NCBI GenBank assembly: GCA_947500875.1 | Contig: CANMUN010000003.1 | Span: forward strand, 23,228 to 87,227 | DNA from: Flavobacteriales bacterium | GTDB lineage: Bacteria > Bacteroidota > Bacteroidia > Flavobacteriales_D > Crocinitomicaceae | DNA: 64,000 bases | Direction of reading: 5' to 3' | In this document: one piece after another, positions 31,368 through 41,107 of the stretch | Layout of the letters: the number at the start of each line of letters is the position of its first letter | How positions within the stretch are numbered: the first letter of the stretch is position 1 | Notes under the pieces: generated by a model | Told to the model about the DNA's origin: nothing | The model's input: only the letters and a program-made list of their open reading frames with translations | Database searches by the model: none | Position numbers and translations under genes: made by a program

Positions 31368-32300
31368 ATGCAATTATTAACTGTGGGAAGTGTCGCGTTT
31401 GATGCGATTGAAACTCCTTTCGGAAAATCCGATAAAATTGTTGGGGGGGCGGGTACGTATATTACTTTAGCCGCTTCGTTTTTTAACCAAAACCAAGGTT
31501 TGGTTTCGGTGGTTGGAGAGGACTTTCCGAAGGAAGTGTTGGAGAAGATTCATTCCAGAGGCATAGATATCTCAGGAATACAAATTCCTGAGGGAGGAAA
31601 AACGTTTTTTTGGGTAGGACGCTACCACAACGACATGAATTCTCGCGACACCTTAGTTACCGAGTTAAATGTTCTTGGAACGTTCGATCCGGTGGTTCCG
31701 GTTCAGTTCAAAAATGCTCCGTTCTTAATGTTGGGTAATCTGAGTCCAGATGTACAGCGCAAGGTGGTGGATCAAATGGAACAACGTCCTAGGTTAATTG
31801 CCATGGATACCATGAATTTCTGGATGGATATTGCTTTAGAGGAGTTGCATAAAACGCTCAAAGTGGTGGATCTGTTAATTATCAATGATGAGGAAGCACG
31901 CCAGTTGACCCATCAATATTCCTTAAAAACGGCTGCGGCCAAAATCATGGAATTAGGTCCCAAAAGTGTTATAATTAAGAAAGGCGAACACGGCGCCTTA
32001 CTGTTTCATGGCGGACAGATCTTTTCTGCCCCGGCCTTGCCCTTGGAAGAAGTATTTGATCCAACAGGCGCAGGAGATTCTTTTGCGGGTGGCTTAATGG
32101 GATATTTATCATCGCAGGAAGAAGTTTCCTTTGACTCGCTTAAAAAAGCCGTCATCGCAGGTTCAGCAGTAGCTTCCTTTTGTGTAGAAAAATTCGGAAC
32201 GCAACGCCTCGAAGAAATAACACGAAACGACATTGCAGAGCGAATGTCCATGTTACACCAATTATCGCATTTTGAATTAACCGGTTATGGAGCAGCTTAA
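31368..32300 (+). CDS. PfkB family carbohydrate kinase
   Basis: VGGAGTYITLAASFF, EVFDPTGAGDSFAGGLMGYL; ATG at 31368 preferred over the TTG start in the track. Confidence 0.9.
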   Translation: MQLLTVGSVAFDAIETPFGKSDKIVGGAGTYITLAASFFNQNQGLVSVVGEDFPKEVLEKIHSRGIDISGIQIPEGGKTFFWVGRYHNDMNSRDTLVTELNVLGTFDPVVPVQFKNAPFLMLGNLSPDVQRKVVDQMEQRPRLIAMDTMNFWMDIALEELHKTLKVVDLLIINDEEARQLTHQYSLKTAAAKIMELGPKSVIIKKGEHGALLFHGGQIFSAPALPLEEVFDPTGAGDSFAGGLMGYLSSQEEVSFDSLKKAVIAGSAVASFCVEKFGTQRLEEITRNDIAERMSMLHQLSHFELTGYGAA

Positions 32301-33990
32301 CACGCTTTTAGATCAATTACAAACCTATGCGCTTCGGGATGATTTAGTCCCGTGCGGAAAAGAAATCAACGATTTGAAGATTTCATTTGAAGACACTTTG
32401 TTGGAAATGGAACGGGTGAATCAAATCCAAATGCTTGAAGCAAGAGATGCCGGAGAAACCATCGATTCAACCGATTTTTCGGAAATTAAAAATGCTTTCT
32501 TAGACCTCTACAAACGATTGCATGAGCAACGTAAACAACAAATTCTACTCAAGGATGCCCTTGAAAAAGAGAATTTAAAGTTGAAAAGAAGCTTAATTGA
32601 GGATTTGAAAAAAATCATTGAATCGGAGGAGAACATCGGAACAGCTTTCAATGCGTACAAAAGCATTCATGAAACTTGGAAGAAAGTGGGGGATATTCCC
32701 CGAGATCAACGGGATGCGGTTCAAAAGGAATATTCTCGACTCATTGAGATTTTCTTTTATACCATGCGCATTTATCGTGAAATCAAAACCCACGACTATA
32801 AAAGGAATTCGCAGAACAAGCAGGTGGTTCTTCACAAACTTCAACAGTTGCGAAATGAAGAGGAGGATATCAAAACGGTCGAGCAGCAACTTAGGACTTT
32901 GCAGGACGAATGGGAGGAAATTGGACCGGTACAAAACGAGGAATGGGATGCTTTAAAGACCAAATATTGGGAGGTTGTTCGACAGATTTACGATAAAATC
33001 AATGCCCATTACGAGGCGCAACGGCAGGTCTATGAGAAAAACATCGAGGCAAAGAAGGCATTGGTGCTTCAAATGCAAGAACTTTGCGTGCATGCCGGCG
33101 AAGCCAATTCCTTCAAGACGTGGGATGCTTTGACTGAAAAGGTGAAGTCCGTTCAAGAGGAATATAAAAAGATAGGCCCTGGAGCTCGAAAAGAAAACGA
33201 TCTCGTTTGGAAACAGTTTAGAACAGCTATCGACGCCTTTTTTGAGCTTAAGAAAAATAAGGCGAAAGAACAACAAGCCGCCTTGTCGGAACGAATCGAG
33301 GCGAAGAAAAAACTAATTCTTGAAGCAGAACAATTGAAAGATTCAATTGGGAAAGAAGCGACCCAGCGCATCATTCAATTGCAGAAGGATTGGAAAAATA
33401 TCGGTAATTCTGGTAAAGCGGAGAATCAGCTTTGGGCCAAGTTTCGAGGGGCATGCGATGCTTTTTTTGCGGCAAAGGATGCGGAGAATGCAGCTGCGGA
33501 CAAGGCATTGGAGGAAAACTATGAACTCAAGTTAGCTGTGATCGAAAAAATCAAGGCCTTTGAACCCGTCGATAAAACCGAAGGCTTGGCTCAATTGAGA
33601 GGCTTTTCCGGGGAATTCACCGCCATTGGTCATGTTCCTGCTTCGAAAAAAGATCAAGTCTATAAATCCTATAAAACAGCCCTTGATAAGGCATACGAAG
33701 CCCTCAAGTTGAATCAAAAAGAGCGTGAGCAATGGGATTTCAAAGCAAAGCTTGACGAAATGTTGACATCGCCCGACCGGGTGAAACAGGTCCAACGCGA
33801 ACGAACCGAACTTCGAAAGAACATTGAACGTTTAGAACAAGAAATCAATCGAATGGAAACGAACCTGGCATTTTTTGCAAGATCCAAAGGAGCGGACTCC
33901 TTGAGATCAGAGGTGGCAGTTAAGGTGCAAGGAATTCAGGAACAAATTAGTGTTTTAAAGCAAAGACTTAAATTATTGCCGAATGAATAG
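32287..33990 (+). CDS. DUF349 repeat protein
   Basis: About five tandem repeats of the pattern Wxx(I/V)Gxx...WxxFxxxxDxFF; overlaps pfkB by 14 nt. Confidence 0.9.
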   Translation: MEQLNTLLDQLQTYALRDDLVPCGKEINDLKISFEDTLLEMERVNQIQMLEARDAGETIDSTDFSEIKNAFLDLYKRLHEQRKQQILLKDALEKENLKLKRSLIEDLKKIIESEENIGTAFNAYKSIHETWKKVGDIPRDQRDAVQKEYSRLIEIFFYTMRIYREIKTHDYKRNSQNKQVVLHKLQQLRNEEEDIKTVEQQLRTLQDEWEEIGPVQNEEWDALKTKYWEVVRQIYDKINAHYEAQRQVYEKNIEAKKALVLQMQELCVHAGEANSFKTWDALTEKVKSVQEEYKKIGPGARKENDLVWKQFRTAIDAFFELKKNKAKEQQAALSERIEAKKKLILEAEQLKDSIGKEATQRIIQLQKDWKNIGNSGKAENQLWAKFRGACDAFFAAKDAENAAADKALEENYELKLAVIEKIKAFEPVDKTEGLAQLRGFSGEFTAIGHVPASKKDQVYKSYKTALDKAYEALKLNQKEREQWDFKAKLDEMLTSPDRVKQVQRERTELRKNIERLEQEINRMETNLAFFARSKGADSLRSEVAVKVQGIQEQISVLKQRLKLLPNE

Positions 33991-34654
33991 AATCACCAAC
34001 TCCTTTATTTTGGTGCTGTTTTTTCCAGTAATGGCCTTGTCCATTTTTATTTCTTTTGACTTACCCTTAGGTGTTTTTAGAACCACCGGGTCACAACTTC
34101 CGTATCGCTACGAAATCCTCCTTGGGTTTACCTTACTCATAGCCATTTTATTCGCTAACCGAAGTATAAAGCGCTGGATGGGTTTAGTGACCGTTGCTCA
34201 AAAAAGCAGGTTTGTTTTCAGTGCTCCGATTTCATTAGAACGCCGAAAAACCGTTCTTGCTTATGGGGTCTTGGAATCTTTGATTTACACCCTAATTGGC
34301 ATAGGACTCATGATATTGACAAAGGAGTCCTTTCCGGCGGCACTTATTTTCTTGTTCTTTGGAATGGAAGGCTTAGTTTTTACCGTTTTTGGAGCAAATA
34401 AATTCGCCTTAGGTCTGAGTTCCAAGGCAATTATCGTGGCAGATCGCGAGATTACGGTAATTTATTACACGGGATTGAGAAAAGTGAGCATAAGCCAACA
34501 AACGCTGTATTTTGATTACCTGGAATCGCTGCAATTGAGTTTCCCAATCGATGCAATTCCTCCGGAACAACGGAAGTCTTTCTTAATCAATTTAGAATCG
34601 GTTGTTGATCCCACGAAGGTGCTCATTCACAACCTTGGATCATGGAAGAAGTAA
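33983..34654 (+). CDS. Hypothetical membrane protein, 223 aa
   Basis: Several N-terminal hydrophobic segments and a soluble C-terminal region; overlaps both neighbours. Confidence 0.7.
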   Translation: MNRITNSFILVLFFPVMALSIFISFDLPLGVFRTTGSQLPYRYEILLGFTLLIAILFANRSIKRWMGLVTVAQKSRFVFSAPISLERRKTVLAYGVLESLIYTLIGIGLMILTKESFPAALIFLFFGMEGLVFTVFGANKFALGLSSKAIIVADREITVIYYTGLRKVSISQQTLYFDYLESLQLSFPIDAIPPEQRKSFLINLESVVDPTKVLIHNLGSWKK

Positions 34655-36003
34655 AAATTCTAATCATTGAAGACGATGCATCCTTTGCCTCGTTGCTGCA
34701 AAACCAACTTTCAATGTTAGGGTACAGCCCTTACGATTTGGTGCATATTGATAATTTGGCAGAGGCACAGGAAATCAAACTCGAGTTTGATCCCGATGTT
34801 ATTTTATTGGACTTAAACATTCGCGATTCCTCCGGGATTGAAACCTATGAGAAAATCAATTCGGTATTCAAAGAAGCGCCCATCGTAGTCTTGTCGGGGA
34901 TGGATGACCGTAATTTGGCTCTCCGAATCGTAGCTAAAGGAGCCCAGGATTATTTGCTAAAGAATGAAATCAATGGAGGGGCTCTCGACAAAACCATAAA
35001 ATATGGAATGCTTCGTAAGACCTTCCAAGTTAAGTTGTCGGAGTCCGAGAGAAAGTACAAAGACCTTTTTTACAACTCCCCCCAGCCCATGCTTCAACTG
35101 GTGGATTCCACCAAAGAAATCAGCTATTGCAACCAAGCCGCAATAAAGCTCTTTGATGCAGATAATGCTTCTGACTTAATTGGGGTAAACCTCATGAGGT
35201 TTTTACCGTCGGATCGCTCCCTAACACCGAATGAATTGATGGTTGATTCCACGAATGAACTTCAGGTGTTGCATTCACTCAAAGGCAATGTTCGAATGGT
35301 ACAAGTAACCTTAAACCCTTTGCAAGAAGAAAAAGATGCGGCGATTTGTTTAATTGTGGATAAAACCGAGGAACAGGCCTTTGAGCAGAAAAAATACGAT
35401 ATAATTGCCCAAGCAGAAGAAGGAGAAAAAAAGAAAATTGCCCGTGAATTGCACGACGGAATAGGCCAACAGCTGGTTTTATTAAACCTCTTACTGCAAA
35501 ACATTGAGGCGAAAGAAGGGGAACAAGCATCCTTGGATAATATTCGTCAACTTTTACAAAGCTCAATCCAAGAACTGCGTGAATTGGCGTATAACCTTCT
35601 TCCCCCTGCTTTGGATAAAGGATTTGTCAATGCTTTGGAGCGTTTTTCCCACAGGATTAATTCTTTGGGTTCGGTGGTTTTAAATTTAAACCTGAGTACT
35701 GCCTTGACCGAGGATTCTTTTATCAACGTTGACAGTTTTAATTTGTACCGCATCGTTCAAGAGGTGCTCAACAATGCCTTGAAGCATTCCAAGGCTACAC
35801 GAATTGATATTTACGTTGAGGTGCAAAACGAGCACTTCGTGATCCGGATTATCGATAATGGGGTAGGGTTTGATGCCGAGGCGGTAAGCGAAGGACTCGG
35901 TCTTCCGAACATTAAGTATCGGATGAAAATGACCGGGATTCGCGGCGAGCTAAGCAGCGAACCAGGTAAAGGGGTTGAAGTTGTCTTAAAGGTTGCGCGG
36001 TGA
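34642..36003 (+). CDS. REC-PAS-HisKA_3-HATPase sensor kinase with N-terminal receiver domain
   Basis: Receiver IIEDDASFASLL...ILLDLNIRDSSG...LSGMDDR...K; PAS-like region; ARELHDGIGQQLVLLNLLLQNI; IDNGVGFDAE, GLGLPNIKYRMKMTGI. Confidence 0.92.
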   Translation: MEEVKILIIEDDASFASLLQNQLSMLGYSPYDLVHIDNLAEAQEIKLEFDPDVILLDLNIRDSSGIETYEKINSVFKEAPIVVLSGMDDRNLALRIVAKGAQDYLLKNEINGGALDKTIKYGMLRKTFQVKLSESERKYKDLFYNSPQPMLQLVDSTKEISYCNQAAIKLFDADNASDLIGVNLMRFLPSDRSLTPNELMVDSTNELQVLHSLKGNVRMVQVTLNPLQEEKDAAICLIVDKTEEQAFEQKKYDIIAQAEEGEKKKIARELHDGIGQQLVLLNLLLQNIEAKEGEQASLDNIRQLLQSSIQELRELAYNLLPPALDKGFVNALERFSHRINSLGSVVLNLNLSTALTEDSFINVDSFNLYRIVQEVLNNALKHSKATRIDIYVEVQNEHFVIRIIDNGVGFDAEAVSEGLGLPNIKYRMKMTGIRGELSSEPGKGVEVVLKVAR

Positions 36004-36992
36004 AAATCTTAGTCATTCGGTTAAGTGCCATAGGAGACGTGTTGCTTACGTTTCCAATACTTCAAGAAATAAAAGTGAAATTTCCTGAGGCCGAAATCTA
36101 TTTTTTGACCAAAGAAGCGCAAATTCCGCTGCTTTCCTTGTTGCCATTTGAAGTAAAAGGCCTAGCACTTCAAGGTTCCATCTCGGGAACGGCCAAGACA
36201 CTAAAGGGCCATAGATTCGACCAAATAATAGACCTTCACAACAACCTTCGAACGGTACTTTTGCAAATGCGCATGTTCCAATTTACGTGGAGCAGGGTGA
36301 AAAAACATAACGCTACCAAATGGTGCATGACCCGTTGTAAGACGAAAAACACTTGGGTGCCCTCTATTGTTGAACGGTATGCCAAGGCCGCAAAGGTTGA
36401 GCTTACAGGTAAGCGGTTGGCAATGAACCTTGAGCATGTCGCTCTTCCTTCTGCTCTTCCCAACAAATATGCGGCATGGGTGCTTGGAGCAAAGTTTAAG
36501 ACCAAACAATTTCCCTTAGAAAAGATCCGTGAGACACTGGCGCTTTGTGATGTTCCTATGGTTTTGCTTGGGGGGAAGGAAGAATTAACCATGGCAAGGT
36601 TTCTTTCACAGGAATTTCCAAGACTTATTAACTTGGTCGGGATTACCGATTTTTTTCAAGCAGCCTTGGTCCTCAGTCGGGCGCAACTCGTGGTGACCAA
36701 CGATACAGGATTAATGCATTTGGCTTCCTTTTTTAATCCAGCGATGCTCTGCCTTTGGGGAAATACGGTGCCGGGTTTTGGGATGGGACCCTACGGCTGC
36801 GACAAGGTCGAACATTTTCAAGTGACTGATCTTTCGTGCAGGCCGTGTTCTAAAATCGGTTACAAAGAATGCCCTAAGGGACATTTTAAGTGCATGATGC
36901 AGCAAGATTCATCCTTGTTGGCGCAAAAAATCAGTGCGTTATTTCATCAAGAAAGCCCAAAACAGCTTGAATCGCCCCCATATCAAAGGTGA
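36000..36992 (+). CDS. Glycosyltransferase family 9 (LPS heptosyltransferase-like)
   Basis: MKILVIRLSAIGDVLLTFPILQEIK, QIIDLHNNLRT, VVTNDTGLMHLASFF; GTG start overlapping previous stop (GTGA). Confidence 0.9.
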   Translation: MKILVIRLSAIGDVLLTFPILQEIKVKFPEAEIYFLTKEAQIPLLSLLPFEVKGLALQGSISGTAKTLKGHRFDQIIDLHNNLRTVLLQMRMFQFTWSRVKKHNATKWCMTRCKTKNTWVPSIVERYAKAAKVELTGKRLAMNLEHVALPSALPNKYAAWVLGAKFKTKQFPLEKIRETLALCDVPMVLLGGKEELTMARFLSQEFPRLINLVGITDFFQAALVLSRAQLVVTNDTGLMHLASFFNPAMLCLWGNTVPGFGMGPYGCDKVEHFQVTDLSCRPCSKIGYKECPKGHFKCMMQQDSSLLAQKISALFHQESPKQLESPPYQR

Positions 36993-38349
36993 TTTCATTG
37001 GAACCGTATTCGTTCGGATTCCCGGTAAGTGAAGGTTGAAACAAATGGTTCAAACCCGCTAATTCTTGGATGCGCTTCACTTTGCCTAATCCTGGATTAC
37101 AGTTCAACGAGATGGCCTCAAGATTCATTTTTGAAGGCACTTGCAGGTCCGTGGTTCCGTTAAGGGCGAGGTAATGACACCGAATGTTTTTTAAATCAAA
37201 CGTAGGGTTATAGTTGAGAAAATAGAGCATCCAAAGATTAACATAGGCGGAAAGATTCATTTGAACCCACGTATTGCGGTCTTCAATACCGTTTTTTTTA
37301 AGTTCTTTTTTCTTGATACTTTTCACATAATCCGTAAGAAACACCTCTGCGTTCTTTCGAACCAGCGGCAAAGAATCTAAGGTTAATATGGGATAAAAAG
37401 TTTCGGAAAAAGATCGGATTTTTTTCACCTCTTTTTCGCTAGCTCCAACGGCTTTTGATATAAGGCATTGTTGCTCTACCAGTAGGTCGGAACCTTTTAC
37501 CCCCGGACCGGCGAGTGATACGACCCCAAAAATTTCGGGATGTTGTGCAGCGACCATGTTGGCAATCATTCCTCCTTCGCTATGGCCCATTAAAACCATG
37601 CGGCTGGAATCCACCATGGGCATTTTTTTGAGGTAATTCATCACGGATACAACATCCGTTGAAAAATCTGCAGAAGTAGCCCCATCAAAGGTGCCTGTTG
37701 ATTTTCCAGTTCCACGATCGTCGAAGCGAAACACCGAATACCCTGCGAGGGTAAGACGGTCAGCAAGCACTAAAAAGGGACGATGACCCAGGATTTCTTC
37801 GTTGCGGTCTTGCGCACCACTTCCCGAAATTAAAACGATGCATGGGTATTTTGTGCTAAAATCACGCGATGCCTGTTGGGGGTAACTGAGGGATCCGCTG
37901 ATGGAGAAGTCGCCCGTCGCATGAGGAATGGCCAATTCAATTTCAGCGTATGGAAAGGGTTCTTTACGGTCTTGAATTTTCTCGGGGGAAGGGTTTTCTT
38001 GTTGGCTCTTTGAAAAAGCTAAAGGCGCTTTGAAAGCTCCTTGTTTAAAGCTGCCGTCAATACCGGAAGCTTCCTTGAAAGTTCCTTCGTAGCTTGCGTG
38101 GAGTTGATCAATAGAAAAACGCAGGGTTTTACCTTCAACATCGACGTTTGTCATGGGAATTCCTACCGCGCCTTGGTTCGGGCTATCCAAGGTGCCTTTC
38201 CATTGGCCGGAGCTATCACTTAGGTGCAATACCAAGGGTAATTTTTGACCCATCGCATCCAGCGTGCCATACCAATCTCCTTGGAACGATTGACTGTAGA
38301 CCCCCAAATTAAAAACCAAGGTGAGGTAAAAGAATTTAAATTTCATCAT
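36931..38349 (-). CDS. Secreted alpha/beta hydrolase
   Basis: Signal peptide; SVFRFDDRGTGKSTG, MVLMGHSEGGMIANMVAA nucleophile elbow, AGLNHLFQ catalytic His region. Confidence 0.9.
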   Translation of the reverse strand: MMKFKFFYLTLVFNLGVYSQSFQGDWYGTLDAMGQKLPLVLHLSDSSGQWKGTLDSPNQGAVGIPMTNVDVEGKTLRFSIDQLHASYEGTFKEASGIDGSFKQGAFKAPLAFSKSQQENPSPEKIQDRKEPFPYAEIELAIPHATGDFSISGSLSYPQQASRDFSTKYPCIVLISGSGAQDRNEEILGHRPFLVLADRLTLAGYSVFRFDDRGTGKSTGTFDGATSADFSTDVVSVMNYLKKMPMVDSSRMVLMGHSEGGMIANMVAAQHPEIFGVVSLAGPGVKGSDLLVEQQCLISKAVGASEKEVKKIRSFSETFYPILTLDSLPLVRKNAEVFLTDYVKSIKKKELKKNGIEDRNTWVQMNLSAYVNLWMLYFLNYNPTFDLKNIRCHYLALNGTTDLQVPSKMNLEAISLNCNPGLGKVKRIQELAGLNHLFQPSLTGNPNEYGSNEITFDMGAIQAVLGFLDEITH

Positions 38350-38875
38350 CCGAAAACAGTTTTTTGATTTCAGTAGCTTCGGAAGGCTTCATTTTTCCTG
38401 CCAAAATTAAGTTAAGCTCCCTTCTTCGTTGAGCCCCAATGAAGCGCTCGATTTCCTCTTCTGTTTCAGGAATTAATTCCGGTACTTGAATGGGTCCTCC
38501 GTTTTGATCCACCGCTACAAAAGTGTAGATAGCTTCGTTGCATTTTACTTTTTGTCCGGTTACGTGATCTTCCATGAATACATCCACAAAAATTTCCATG
38601 CTGCTGCTAAAGGCTCTGGAAACTTTAGCCGATAATGTCACCAAGGATGCCGCTGGAATGGGCATTTTAAAGGAAACATTATTAACCGAGGCGGTAACGA
38701 CAACCCTTTTACAATGCCGGTGAGCAGCTACACTGGCAATAATATCCATCCAAGCGAGCAACTGTCCTCCGAATAAATTTCCGAGCGTATTGGTGTCGTT
38801 GGGTAGCACAACATGGGTAGTTATGGATAAAGATTCGGAGGCTTTTTTTGATTTCATAAAGTAAAGATACGGCAT
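38336..38875 (-). CDS. Hotdog-fold acyl-CoA thioesterase
   Basis: NTLGNLFGGQLLAWMDIIASVAAHRHC; start probably the internal Met (MKSKKASES). Confidence 0.9.
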   Translation of the reverse strand: MPYLYFMKSKKASESLSITTHVVLPNDTNTLGNLFGGQLLAWMDIIASVAAHRHCKRVVVTASVNNVSFKMPIPAASLVTLSAKVSRAFSSSMEIFVDVFMEDHVTGQKVKCNEAIYTFVAVDQNGGPIQVPELIPETEEEIERFIGAQRRRELNLILAGKMKPSEATEIKKLFSDDEI

Positions 38876-38944
38876 TAAACTTTTCGTGTATTAATTCGTT
38901 TGAAGAGAATTGATTTAGTTGTATTTTAGCGAAAAATAAATGGC

Positions 38945-41107
38945 ATGAAAAATCTCTTCTCCTTGTTCGTTCTGGGTTCTTATATGGTTTGTTTTGCACA
39001 AACAAAACCCCTGCATTCCTTTGATCCCAGCAACGCCCGAGAGGGAGAGCGGGTCGAATATTGCCATCAGCATAAAAAAATGGAGGCGCTCATGCAAAAT
39101 CCAGCTTACCTTCAGCAACGGGTAATCGATTCATTGGATGAACTGCATTGTGCATCAAAACCAATTACAAAAGGAACGGTCTATAAAATTCCGGTAGTTT
39201 TTCACGTGTTGCACAATAACGGTCCCGAGAATATTTCGGACGAACAAATTTTAGATGCTTTAAGCCTCCTGAACCGAGATTTTCGCTTGTTAAATCAAGA
39301 TGCAAACAATGTTCAACCCGAATTTCAAGGCATGCCTGCGGATGTAGAGGTGGAATTTTTATTAGCCACGAAAGCGCCTAACGGACAGTGTTTTAAAGGC
39401 ATCACCCGTACGGTCAATGCGATTAGCAATGATGGTTCCGACGGAGGAGATCAAGTAGATGCCATTGTTGCTGGAAACGATGTTTACAACGGGGCTTGGC
39501 CCGGCAACCGGTATTTAAATGTTTTTATTTGCGGGGACATTGGTGGAGCTGCAGGATACACAACAAAACCTTCCGGTTGGTCCGCGACTCAAATGACCAA
39601 CGGAATTTGGATATTGCACGATTACGTGGGATCTATTGGAACGAGCTCGGTAAGTTCTAGCCGTACACTTACCCATGAAGTGGGACATTGGTTGAATTTA
39701 GACCACACTTGGGGGCCCAATAACAACCCCGGTAACGCCTCAAGTTGCTCTACCGATGATAACGTTCAAGATACTCCGAATTGCATTGGCGTACAGGCTT
39801 GCATCTTCGCTTCCAATACCTGCAATTCAGATAATGCCTATTGGGGATTTGACATTAAAGACAACGTGGAGAATTACATGGACTATTCCTATTGTTCGAA
39901 GATGTTCACAACGGGACAAAAAACGAGAATGCGAACGGCCTTGCAAAGCAACAATACGGGGCGGGCCAATGTTATTTCACAAGCGAATTTAACCTTGGTC
40001 GGCGCAGGAGCAACTCCTTATTTGTGCAAGGCGGATTTTTCTTCAAACCTCACGACCGTCTGCGTTGGAGATCCGGTTCAATTTTCCGATGAGTCCTATA
40101 ATTTAGTGAACAGTTGGTCTTGGAGCTTCCCGGGAGGAACTCCCAGTTCAGCCTCTTCTCAAAATCCATTGGTCACCTACAATACTCCAGGTTTGTATAG
40201 CGTGACGCTCGATGCCAGCGATGGGGGAACCAACGATTCCGAAGTTAAAAATAATTACATCCGCGTTCTATTAGCTCCAACGACTATTCCTTTCTACGAA
40301 GGATTTGAAAACTATAATACCTTAAATAATCTCATGAATTGGGAGATATACAATCCAGATGGTAACAATGCATTTGATATCGATAATACTACGAGTTTTA
40401 ACGGAACGAAATGCGCTAAATTGCAGAATTTTGGCCAAGCAGCAGGGAGCTTAGATGAATTGATTTCCACCCCAATAGATTTGTCCGGTTTAACCGCGAA
40501 TCAAACGGTGACCTTGAGTTTCCGTTATGCCTACCGCAAGAAACTCGCCGCCGATAACGAGGCGCTTAAGGTGTTTATTACGGGAGATTGCGGTGACACT
40601 TGGGTACAGCGTAAAACCATTACTGGAAATCAGTTAAGCAACCAAGCCGTGGCTACTTCCTGGAAGCCGAGTTCTCAAGCAGATTGGGTAACAGTGCACA
40701 TGACGAACGTAACAAGCACCTATTTCCAACAAAATTTTAGAGCAAAATGGCGTTTTGAAGGAAACGGAGGAAACAATTTTTATTTGGATGACATAAACTT
40801 GTACAATGGAGCTCCCTCGAACGATGTAGTTCTTGGAACAGAATCCCTGGAAGAATCGGTGAGCGAGGTGGTTCTCTTTCCGAATCCCGTTTCATCGGAG
40901 TTAAATGTAGAATATTCCTCAAAGACCGCTGAAAAGATGGTCGTGGTTCTTATCGACGCGAATGGCAAACAAGTCCAGTCCCATCAAATTCATGCGAATG
41001 CAGGAAAGAATGTGATCATGATGGATACCCAGTCTTTGGCGGCAGGAACCTATTCTGCTGTAATCTACGGTTCGAAGGGTAAAGTTACACGCACCTTCAT
41101 TAAGTAA
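38945..41107 (+). CDS. M43-type metallopeptidase with PKD domain and T9SS type A sorting domain
   Basis: TLTHEVGHWLNLDHTWG (HExxHxxGxxH); PKD SWSFPGGTPSSASSQNPLVTY; C-terminal LFPNPVSSELNVEY...GTYSAVIYGSKGKVTRTFIK. Confidence 0.92.
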   Translation: MKNLFSLFVLGSYMVCFAQTKPLHSFDPSNAREGERVEYCHQHKKMEALMQNPAYLQQRVIDSLDELHCASKPITKGTVYKIPVVFHVLHNNGPENISDEQILDALSLLNRDFRLLNQDANNVQPEFQGMPADVEVEFLLATKAPNGQCFKGITRTVNAISNDGSDGGDQVDAIVAGNDVYNGAWPGNRYLNVFICGDIGGAAGYTTKPSGWSATQMTNGIWILHDYVGSIGTSSVSSSRTLTHEVGHWLNLDHTWGPNNNPGNASSCSTDDNVQDTPNCIGVQACIFASNTCNSDNAYWGFDIKDNVENYMDYSYCSKMFTTGQKTRMRTALQSNNTGRANVISQANLTLVGAGATPYLCKADFSSNLTTVCVGDPVQFSDESYNLVNSWSWSFPGGTPSSASSQNPLVTYNTPGLYSVTLDASDGGTNDSEVKNNYIRVLLAPTTIPFYEGFENYNTLNNLMNWEIYNPDGNNAFDIDNTTSFNGTKCAKLQNFGQAAGSLDELISTPIDLSGLTANQTVTLSFRYAYRKKLAADNEALKVFITGDCGDTWVQRKTITGNQLSNQAVATSWKPSSQADWVTVHMTNVTSTYFQQNFRAKWRFEGNGGNNFYLDDINLYNGAPSNDVVLGTESLEESVSEVVLFPNPVSSELNVEYSSKTAEKMVVVLIDANGKQVQSHQIHANAGKNVIMMDTQSLAAGTYSAVIYGSKGKVTRTFIK

